From the NCBI GenBank assembly GCA_020025205.1, contig JAHHSO010000001.1, positions 1-64,000 of the forward strand: a stretch of 64,000 nucleotides of DNA, in the 5' to 3' direction. Shown here in pieces: positions 33,464-40,314 of this stretch (its first letter is position 1; each line of letters starts with the position of its first letter). The translations under genes and the position numbers were made by a program. The stretch is from Christensenellaceae bacterium (GTDB taxonomy: Bacteria; Bacillota; Clostridia; Christensenellales; Aristaeellaceae). The notes beneath the pieces were generated by a model. That model had not been told where the DNA came from and ran no database searches. It saw only the letters and a list, made by a program, of their open reading frames with translations.

Positions 33464-35449
33464 TTAATCATCTTTCCTGCGCATCTTGCGGAACACGACA
33501 ATAAGAAGCGCAATGATGAGCAGAATCAGAACAAACGCAATCACAAAGGCGGGCAGGTGGAAGGAGTCCACGCTGCTGAGCGGAAGCGGTGTGGCCGTTG
33601 GTTGTGCCGTTGGTATGGCGGTAGGAACGGTGGTGGGGGACAGGGTGGGCGCAGCCGTTGGAGCCGTGGTCGGCGTAGGTGTTGGAGCGGTGGTGGGCGC
33701 AGCCGTTGGAGCTGTAGTGGGCGTAGGCGTTGGAGCGGCGGTGGGTGTGACCGTTGGAGCCGTGGTCGGCGTGGCCGTTGGAGCCGCGGTGGGCGTAGGC
33801 GTTGGAGCCGCGGTGGGCGTGGCCGTTGGAGCGGCGGTGGGCGTAGGCGTTGGAGCCGCGGTGGGCGTGGCCGTTGGAACTGTGGTGGGCGTAGGTGTTG
33901 GAGCGGCGGTCGGTGTGGCCGTTGGAGCGGCGGTGGGCGTGGCCGTTGGAGCGGCGGTCGGCGTGGCCGTAGGCGCAACAGTTGGAGTAAATGTTGGTAC
34001 GGCGGTCGGCGTGGCGTTGAGAGCCACAAGCAGGTCTTCCAGAGCACGAAGCAAAGTGGATACGCTGCCCGGCTGAATAGTCAGAAGCGTACTGCCTTCG
34101 ATGCGCGAGATAGAAACGGCGGCAGCACCCGGTTCGGCAGGCTCAAAGCGCAGGGCTTTTTCGGTATCCGTCAGTCCGAAAGCTTCGGCATCTGTGCCGA
34201 ACAGGCGCTCATAGGCTTCTTGGGAATTTTCTGCTTGCCCGATTGCCAGCGCAATTTCATGTAATTCAGTGCCATCGGCGTGAGAGTCGGGGGCAAAGGC
34301 GGCGGCAATAGCTCCGTTTTCGCCATACAGCGCGAGGGTTTGCGCGTTTTGGGCTTCCTTATGGGCGGCGGAGACGGGCGGAACGGGCGTTGTTTTCAGC
34401 GTATCCAAAGAATTCATGAGCTCGCTGAAGGAAAGCGGTTTAGGGGTGGTTTGATCGGATGTGAGGGAGGCTTCGCCGGACGCAATGGCATCCTGCAAGG
34501 ACGCAACGCTCACAGATTGACCGGAAGCTGCCCGAATCAGAAGAGCCAGCACGTCGTCGGAAAGCGGCGTGTTCGGCGCCAGGTAGAGCGTGGCATAAGT
34601 TTTGCTGGGAATGATGCTGGAAAGCACAGTTCCGGAAGAAACGGCATCGCTGGGGACAGCACTCTGAGCACTGCGCAGAAGTCGAATGATTTCTTCCACG
34701 GCCATGCCGCTATGGGGATCAAAGCGTGCAATCAGGGAACCGTCCTTCTGCACTTCGGCAGAGAAGACGGTGCTTGTGGAACCGGCGGCAAAGGTGGGCA
34801 GAATGTCATCGACAGTTTTTGCTATGCGGTCGATTTCGTTTCCCTGCGGGTCATACAGGACGATGTCGCCGTTGGAATCAATGAGCATTTTTCCGGGGAT
34901 GGCGCGATAAAGATAACTGACCGTTGTTTTGGCCAGCCCATTCAGCTCAGAGGCTTCGATTTCAAGGCGGCGGTATGCACCGGGAACAGCAGTTCGCGGG
35001 AAGGAGACGCGGAAAACCCATGCGCCCGTGTCGCGCACACGAAGAACGCGGGTACCGTTGACGTTGACAACGGTGTACAGATAGAAGGTTTCGTTTTCGC
35101 TGCGGGTTGAGGCGGTGATGGCAATGTGTGCGCCGGCAGAACCGGGAATCAGCGCAGGAATGCCGGAAAGCGTGTAGTCGCCATGGGCGCGCAGACCGTT
35201 GAAATCACGCACAAGGTCAAGAGACAGCGTGCGGGAACCGCGGACAGCTTCAACCATTTCTCTGGCAGAAAGATCGGAAACCGGAGTGACATCGCAGGAA
35301 GCCTGCGCCGGTCCGTAACGATTGGAGCTGGTGGAAGAAGACTGGATGGATTCCAGCTGCCAGTAACAGGGAACGGCTTTTTCTGCGCAAGCAGAAGCGC
35401 CAATGCCCAGCAGAAGGCAGAGGAATAAAAGACAGAAAATATGCTTCAT
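33464..35449 (-). CDS. Membrane-anchored surface protein with Pro/Thr/Ala repeats
   Basis: A 661-aa exported protein of unknown function. Signal peptide 1-22 (ASACA cleavage region; no clear lipobox spacing), a beta-rich ectodomain from about 25 to 480, a long linker of about 18 copies of an eight-residue PTATPTAA-type repeat (about 480-620), one membrane helix (about 632-653, VIAFVLILLIIALLIVVF) and a short basic tail RKMRRKDD that should remain in the cytoplasm. This is the plan of a wall-spanning protein with its functional domain held away from the membrane. It ends without an LPxTG motif. The ectodomain was not recognised. ATG at 35449. Confidence 0.8.
   Translation of the reverse strand: MKHIFCLLFLCLLLGIGASACAEKAVPCYWQLESIQSSSTSSNRYGPAQASCDVTPVSDLSAREMVEAVRGSRTLSLDLVRDFNGLRAHGDYTLSGIPALIPGSAGAHIAITASTRSENETFYLYTVVNVNGTRVLRVRDTGAWVFRVSFPRTAVPGAYRRLEIEASELNGLAKTTVSYLYRAIPGKMLIDSNGDIVLYDPQGNEIDRIAKTVDDILPTFAAGSTSTVFSAEVQKDGSLIARFDPHSGMAVEEIIRLLRSAQSAVPSDAVSSGTVLSSIIPSKTYATLYLAPNTPLSDDVLALLIRAASGQSVSVASLQDAIASGEASLTSDQTTPKPLSFSELMNSLDTLKTTPVPPVSAAHKEAQNAQTLALYGENGAIAAAFAPDSHADGTELHEIALAIGQAENSQEAYERLFGTDAEAFGLTDTEKALRFEPAEPGAAAVSISRIEGSTLLTIQPGSVSTLLRALEDLLVALNATPTAVPTFTPTVAPTATPTAAPTATPTAAPTATPTAAPTPTPTTVPTATPTAAPTPTPTAAPTATPTAAPTPTPTAAPTATPTTAPTVTPTAAPTPTPTTAPTAAPTTAPTPTPTTAPTAAPTLSPTTVPTAIPTAQPTATPLPLSSVDSFHLPAFVIAFVLILLIIALLIVVFRKMRRKDD
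33590..34020. repeat. 24-bp tandem repeat array coding for a Pro/Thr/Ala linker
   Basis: Roughly 18 units of 24 bases with alternating variants encode PTATPTAA and PTPTPTAA type octapeptides. Neighbouring units are close to identical at DNA level, so unequal recombination could change copy number. Confidence 0.85.
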
Positions 35450-35682
35450 ATGTAGATAACTCCTCTCCGGCAGGACGATTTCCGGCCCGCTGTCAAACTG
35501 AAATCTTTACACCATTTATAGCATGTAGAGGGTTAAAAATCAAGCTGTCTTCCCTAAAAAACAAAAAATTGACGTTGACCCTGTTTAATTTTTACGAAAA
35601 AATGAAATTGGGGGCTAGTCATGGGGGGAGTTTTAAGCTATAATAAAGTCAATTCAAAAAACAAGAAAGGGAGGGATTGACC

Positions 35683-36093
35683 GTGATCCAGATTATCTTT
35701 GGCAAAAAGGGTTCCGGCAAGACCAAGCGCATTTTGGATATGGCGAATGCTTCTGTCAAGGAGGCTAAGGGCAACGTGCTCTTCATCGACGACGACAAGA
35801 GCTACACCCTGAACCTCAAGCCGCAGATCCGATTCATTGATGCGAGCGAGTACTCCGTAAAGAGTGAGGATCTGTTCTATGGATTCCTGGCTGGTATCCT
35901 CGCAGGCAATTATGACATCAGCGTGATCTATATTGATGCGTTCCTCAAGCTGGTGAAGAAAACGCCTGACGAACTTGTTGACTTTTTTGCCAAACTTGAA
36001 AAACTCGTGACGAACGCGAACTGTGATGTTGTTCTCAGTTTCAGCGAGGATGCAGCGAACGTTCCGGAGAGCATCCGCAAGTATCAGATTTGA
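35683..36093 (+). CDS. Small P-loop ATP-binding protein
   Basis: A 136-aa protein with a Walker A motif at its N-terminus (IIFGKKGSGKTKRILDMAN, about residues 4-22), a strand ending in NVLFIDDDKSY (about 34-44), a possible Walker B strand DISVIYIDAFLKL (about 86-98) and a last strand CDVVLSFSEDA. It therefore has the minimum core of a P-loop fold with no added domains. The family is known from Clostridia but I do not know a function. The start is GTG at 35683 at eight bases from AGGGAGG; a TTG at 35677 is too close to that site. A TATAAT box lies about 40 bases upstream. Confidence 0.75.
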   Translation: MIQIIFGKKGSGKTKRILDMANASVKEAKGNVLFIDDDKSYTLNLKPQIRFIDASEYSVKSEDLFYGFLAGILAGNYDISVIYIDAFLKLVKKTPDELVDFFAKLEKLVTNANCDVVLSFSEDAANVPESIRKYQI

Positions 36094-36108
36094 TCAAATG
36101 TAATTTTT

Positions 36109-36145
36109 GCCGCTTCCAGCTTGAGTGGGAAGCGGCTTCTTTCTT
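36109..36145 (+). terminator. Intrinsic terminator of the small P-loop gene
   Basis: GCCGCTTCC pairs with GGAAGCGGC around a ten-base loop and is followed by a T-rich stretch. Confidence 0.75.
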
Positions 36146-36166
36146 AGTTGACAAGGGGGATATCCA

Positions 36167-37651
36167 ATGATTTCAACAAGGGGAGCCGGAGGGGTTGCGC
36201 CGTCTGAAGCGATTTTGCGCGGCATTGCCCCGGACGGCGGCCTGTATGTGCCGGAAAGGTTTCCGCACTTTAAGCAGGAGGACATGTTGTCTCTTGTCCG
36301 TATGGATTACAGGCAGCGCGCCGTTTTTGTTCTCGGACGCTTTTTGACGGACTTCACGCAGGACGAAATCAGCGCGGCGGTCAGAAGCGCTTATGCAGAG
36401 CGGTTTGATTGCGGAGAAATTGCGCCGCTTGCAGCGATTGGAAAAAATACATATGCGCTGGAACTGTTCCATGGGCCGACGCTTGCGTTTAAGGATATGG
36501 CGCTTCAGCTTCTGCCCCGCCTTATGACAATGAGCGCAAAGAAAAACGGAGAAACGCGCACAATCACCATACTTGTTGCAACAAGCGGCGACACGGGAAA
36601 AGCGGCTCTGGAAGGATTCCTGGATGTTCCGGGGACGGAGTGCTGTGTGTTTTATCCGGAGGAAGGCGTCAGCGCGGCACAGAAATTGCAGATGGTGACA
36701 ACCGGAGGCAGCAACACACATGTCATCGCAGTGAAAGGCAATTTTGACGATGCGCAAAGCGGTGTAAAGCGCCTGTTTTCGGATAAGACGTTTGCTGATG
36801 CGTTGAAAGGCCGCGTCCTGTCTTCAGCCAATTCCATCAACTTCGGCCGTCTTGTGCCGCAGATCGTCTACTACTTCTCCGCTTATGCAGACCTGCTTGC
36901 GCGGGGAGAGATTGAGATGGGCGAAGAGGTGAATTTCTGCGTGCCGACAGGCAACTTTGGCGATATTCTGGCGGCTGATTATGCAAAAAAATCGGGTCTT
37001 CCCGTTGGACGGCTCATCTGCGCGAGCAATGAGAACAATGTGCTGACGGACTTCATCGAGACAGGTTGCTACGATATCAGCAATCGGCCATTCTACAAGA
37101 CGATTACGCCGTCCATGGATATCCTGATTTCTTCGAATTTGGAACGGCTGCTTTTCGATTTGAGCGGCAGGGATGGCATGTATGTCGCCAAGTTGATGCA
37201 GGCACTCGCTCAGGATGGACGCTATACGATTACGAACCAGATGAAAGCGGCAATGCAGAAGGATTACGCGGCAGGGTTTGTCAATCAGGAAGGTGTCCAG
37301 GCGGAAATTCGGCGCATGTGGCAGGAAGAACATTACCTGATGGATACGCATACAGCGGTGGCATCTGCGGTTCTGCGCGCTTACAGGGAGAAGACGGGCG
37401 ACACGCGAAAGAGCGTTGTTGTCTCGACAGCCAGCCCGTATAAATTTGGCGCCTCTGTTTTGGAAGCCATATCTGATGAAGGAAAAGGAGCAGATGATTT
37501 CGATTGCTGCCGGATGCTGGCGGAAAAGACGGGAATGGCTTTTCCAGAGCAGATCCGCATGCTGCCGGAATTGCCAATACGTCACAAGGCATCCTGCATG
37601 CCGGAGGATATGAAGGCGGCTGTGAAGCAGGCTGTCGGAGCTGAAAGTTAA
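36167..37651 (+). CDS. thrC: Threonine synthase
   Basis: A 494-aa PLP enzyme converting O-phosphohomoserine to threonine, the last step of threonine synthesis. The PLP lysine is in LFHGPTLAFKDMALQLLPRL (about residues 100-119), and the phosphate-binding segment is VATSGDTGKAALEGF near 140. The N-terminal RGAGGVAPSEAILRGIAPDGGLYVPE and the length of nearly 500 residues match the long (yeast/E. coli type) class. ATG at 36167 with AAGGGGG upstream. It is not next to homoserine kinase or dehydrogenase genes here. A strong bidirectional terminator follows. Confidence 0.95.
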   Translation: MISTRGAGGVAPSEAILRGIAPDGGLYVPERFPHFKQEDMLSLVRMDYRQRAVFVLGRFLTDFTQDEISAAVRSAYAERFDCGEIAPLAAIGKNTYALELFHGPTLAFKDMALQLLPRLMTMSAKKNGETRTITILVATSGDTGKAALEGFLDVPGTECCVFYPEEGVSAAQKLQMVTTGGSNTHVIAVKGNFDDAQSGVKRLFSDKTFADALKGRVLSSANSINFGRLVPQIVYYFSAYADLLARGEIEMGEEVNFCVPTGNFGDILAADYAKKSGLPVGRLICASNENNVLTDFIETGCYDISNRPFYKTITPSMDILISSNLERLLFDLSGRDGMYVAKLMQALAQDGRYTITNQMKAAMQKDYAAGFVNQEGVQAEIRRMWQEEHYLMDTHTAVASAVLRAYREKTGDTRKSVVVSTASPYKFGASVLEAISDEGKGADDFDCCRMLAEKTGMAFPEQIRMLPELPIRHKASCMPEDMKAAVKQAVGAES

Positions 37652-37655
37652 AATG

Positions 37656-37690
37656 AAAAAACCTTCGCCTTTGCAGAACGAAGGTTTTTT
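37656..37690. terminator. Bidirectional intrinsic terminator between thrC and the MBL gene
   Basis: AAAAAACCTTCG pairs perfectly with CGAAGGTTTTTT around an 11-base loop. It serves the convergent genes on both sides. Confidence 0.85.
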
Positions 37691-37707
37691 ACATGTCAGA
37701 TGGGCAA

Positions 37708-38796
37708 TCAAATGGTATAGACGGGGCGATCAGGAGCAAAGTCTGAGCGATAGGCAATGATCTTCTTAAAATCATTTTTTGCGGCGATTTGCAGCATCTC
37801 CTGCTGGGTGCAGTGAACGCCGTAACGTAAAAACTGCGCTTTGCCGGAATGCAGAAGAAGCGACGCGTATGTGTTTGGTTCAACGGTTCCGGTGAGGATG
37901 ACCCGCCCTCCACAGATGAGAAGCTGACGAACGAGCTGACGCGCAGCCGGTGTGTCAAGCTGAGGATCACTCAAAAAGTAAACGCCCAGCGCGACAAAAT
38001 CCTTGGGAAATGGGCGGACAAACACGTTGTTCAAGAGGTCCTGTGCTTCAGGAAGAACCCAGAGCGCTGTTGCGTCCAGATGACGCAGTTCCGAAATGAA
38101 GTGCCGATCGCCAAAGATATCGGTTCCGGGAAGGCGTTCGCTGATGCAGGTCAGAATCCCCTCGCCGCGGCCAAATCGCGGGACAGGCAAAACGACCGGG
38201 CGGTTGTCTGCCAGCGCTTCGGAGATGGCGGACGTGAGGGTATCAATCTGCGCTTTGTTGGATTCCTTGCTCATGCCGTAGTCGCAGTCCAAAACGGCCA
38301 GATCCGCAGACAGCCCTTCGATGGGATCAAACGCGTGCACCCGCGCACCGCTGTAGTAGTCGCCGGAAAAGAAGATGGAGCGTCCATCTGCTGTCAGCTT
38401 GAACCAGGCACTGCCGGAGCAGTGGCCGGAGCGCCCCCAGATAATCTTCAGCCCGCCGGGAAGTTCTGCCTCGGCATAGGGCAGGCTGAGTGCCTCCAAA
38501 AAGATGGGGTTGTCAAGCGGAACCGTCAGCTGACGCGCGGTTTCTGTGGTCAGAACGACCTGACCGGAGAAGCCGCATTGGAACAGGAAGGACAGCGCAC
38601 CGGCCTGATTTTCATGGGAGTGGGATAAAAACAGATAGCGGCTTGATTTAATCTGTTCGGAGGTCAGATGCGGGAGGGCATCATCTGCATAACAGCGCTG
38701 ATAACCGCAGTCCACAATAAAAGACAGCTGTTCAGTTTCGATATAATAGCAGTGACGCTGTTGTGTGAAAGGTTCCCCCGTCAAATAGAGCTTCAT
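37708..38796 (-). CDS. Metallo-beta-lactamase-fold protein, RNase J/CPSF-like, with altered metal site
   Basis: A 362-aa protein of the MBL superfamily with a beta-CASP-like layout. The usual HxHxDH motif reads SHSHENQAGAL (His59, His61, Asn63, Gln64), so the Asp and third His that bind the second metal are missing. Other motifs are kept: SGHCSGSAWFKL with its His near 146, and IFFSGDYYSGA with its Asp. The region about 190-300 matches a beta-CASP insert (VLPVPRFGRGEG). A single-metal enzyme or a non-catalytic RNA-binding protein is possible. ATG at 38796 with AAGGAGG upstream; the reading frame extends far upstream but without a start signal. Confidence 0.8.
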   Translation of the reverse strand: MKLYLTGEPFTQQRHCYYIETEQLSFIVDCGYQRCYADDALPHLTSEQIKSSRYLFLSHSHENQAGALSFLFQCGFSGQVVLTTETARQLTVPLDNPIFLEALSLPYAEAELPGGLKIIWGRSGHCSGSAWFKLTADGRSIFFSGDYYSGARVHAFDPIEGLSADLAVLDCDYGMSKESNKAQIDTLTSAISEALADNRPVVLPVPRFGRGEGILTCISERLPGTDIFGDRHFISELRHLDATALWVLPEAQDLLNNVFVRPFPKDFVALGVYFLSDPQLDTPAARQLVRQLLICGGRVILTGTVEPNTYASLLLHSGKAQFLRYGVHCTQQEMLQIAAKNDFKKIIAYRSDFAPDRPVYTI

Positions 38797-38976
38797 GAGC
38801 GGCCTCCTTGCAAGAGTCATTTGTATTGATATAGTATAATACAAAAACAGAAAAGCGTAAATAAAAAAAGCAAAAAGGCAAAGCGCTTTGTTTAAATTAT
38901 GAAGGGAAACCGTCAAAAACAGACCGAGTTTTGGTGAAAATCCCCTTCCGTTAAATAGGGAGTCGTGGTAAAATAG

Positions 38977-39005
38977 AAAAAGCGGAAAATCTATCCGCTT
39001 TTTTT
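38977..39005. terminator. Terminator-like hairpin upstream of the SH3 protein gene
   Basis: AAAAAGCGGA pairs with TCCGCTTTTT around a seven-base loop and is flanked by A and T runs. It lies between two divergent genes where no coding gene needs it, so it may be a leader attenuator for the SH3 gene or the end of an unrecognised small RNA. Confidence 0.55.
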
Positions 39006-39075
39006 CAAATTTCAGGAAGAAAACGGAACGCAGATTCGTTATTATGGCACAGGGAAAACAGGGGGGCGCGATAGG

Positions 39076-39570
39076 ATGAATGGAATGTTGAAAAAGTTTT
39101 TGATGTGTTTGCTCGTGTGCGGGCTGATTGGGAAAGGCGCTGCGTTGGCGGCCGTTGTTGATAACGGCAGCGACCCGGACAGCAGGCTGAACATGCGTGC
39201 AGAGCCAAGCAAAGAAGCAGACTCTATCGGCAAGTTTTACAGCGGAACAGAGGTTGAAATTCTTTCTGATGCCGGCGAAGGATGGGCGGAAGTGCAGATC
39301 GGCACAGCGCCGTACTGCCTGAATGGCTATATGATGCAAGAATATCTCTCAGACAGCGTCAATGTGGACGCAACGCGGGAGATGGAGGTCATTTCGCCGT
39401 ATGGCACGCAGTCCATTGTCATAAGAAGCAGGCCGTCCAATTCCTATGATGCAGTCGCGATGATTGAAGTGGGCAGTCAGGTTCACGTCATTGGAACAGC
39501 AGGCGATTATTATTATGTGCGTCTTTCAGATGATGCAATAGGCTGCCTGAGTGTAGATGAAGTGGAATGA
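39076..39570 (+). CDS. Secreted protein with two bacterial SH3 domains
   Basis: A 164-aa exported protein. Signal peptide about 1-26 (LAA cleavage). Residues about 30-90 form a first SH3b domain (RLNMRAEPSKEADSIGKFYS, then GTEVEILSDAGEGWAEVQIG) and about 103-160 a second, more divergent one (VIRSRPSNSYDAVAMIEVGS, VHVIGTAGDYYYVRL). SH3b domains usually bind peptidoglycan or mediate contacts at the cell wall. It has no catalytic domain. ATG at 39076 follows a GGGGGG-rich site. A related SH3 protein begins at the right end of the window. Confidence 0.82.
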   Translation: MNGMLKKFLMCLLVCGLIGKGAALAAVVDNGSDPDSRLNMRAEPSKEADSIGKFYSGTEVEILSDAGEGWAEVQIGTAPYCLNGYMMQEYLSDSVNVDATREMEVISPYGTQSIVIRSRPSNSYDAVAMIEVGSQVHVIGTAGDYYYVRLSDDAIGCLSVDEVE

Positions 39571-39597
39571 GGAAAGTTTTCTTTTTAAAGCAGCATA

Positions 39598-40287
39598 AAA
39601 AAGGAGCTGTACCCAAACAGCTCTAAGAAAAATGCAAAGATCTCAGTCCATATCGGAAGCATACGAATACACACCAAGCGATGTATTCATCCATGTAGTT
39701 TCCAGTATTTGCTTTGCGTTTCGTTCCATCTATGCCAATGTGGTTTGCGTCCGCATGCTCTTTTGCGAAGATACAGGCATTGATTCCCGAAATATTTCGC
39801 TTTGAGCCAGATCATTGTGAATGAAATTCTGGATGGTCATTACACAGGGGCTTTCCGTTCATCCAGCAGCCTGAGAAAACGAATGTCTGTATCGCACAGC
39901 TTCCGAATCTGCCGGATTGAGCAATATCCAAATTCCATAAAGGCAAACAGTACAAGCTTGAACAATGTTTCACGGTCATATTCCGGACGGCCTGTTTTAC
40001 GTTCCTTACGCGCAAAATGTTGATTCAGGTCAAGATGTGGCACTCCTTCATTGAAACGTATACCGGATCTGAAATTTTTAAAATGCTTTCCCAATCCACC
40101 TGTTATTTCAGCTGGATTGGCGTAGAATACGTGACCGTGTATGGGTGTGTCATGCTCATGACGGAATAACACCAAACGGCTGCATTGGGAACTCCCTTTG
40201 CAGCCGTTTTCTTGTATGATGTTGTCTCCTGCGCCAATCGTCCAGCGGGCTTCTTTGTTAAGGTTTTTTGTACAGCCCCTTTGAATT
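39598..40287 (-). pseudogene. Decayed insertion sequence with truncated IS1182-like transposase
   Basis: The remnant is bounded by GGAGCTGTAC near 39602 and GTACAGCCCC near 40275, an imperfect inverted terminal repeat. Inside, on the minus strand, a frame of 111 codons (40175-39840) encodes the N-terminal domain of an IS1182-like (DUF772-type) transposase, with GRPEYDRETLFKLVLFAF and SIRQIRKLCDTDIRFL. It stops in DERKAPV; a shifted frame continues with MTIQNFIHNDL and an IDGTKR motif that belongs to the catalytic part. About 690 bases remain of an element that would normally be 1.6-1.8 kb, so it is frameshifted and deleted. Confidence 0.8.
40040..40287 (-). repeat. Inverted repeat copy A (IS end) flanking uvrBA
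   Basis: This stretch is the reverse complement of 45764-46008 with only a few differences, including the hairpin around the CGGCTGC/GCAGCCG arms. Confidence 0.85.
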
Positions 40288-40314
40288 TGCCCGGTTTACA
40301 CGGAAAGGCTGATG

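Noticed and set aside
33590..34020. Possible CRISPR array from regular repeats
   Set aside because: The units are contiguous without unique spacers, keep a reading frame and encode a Pro/Thr/Ala linker.
33398..34264. Plus-strand frames rich in Arg-Trp-Gly and Val-Gly over the 24-bp repeats
   Set aside because: They arise from the repeat units read in the wrong frames; the minus strand encodes a coherent surface protein.
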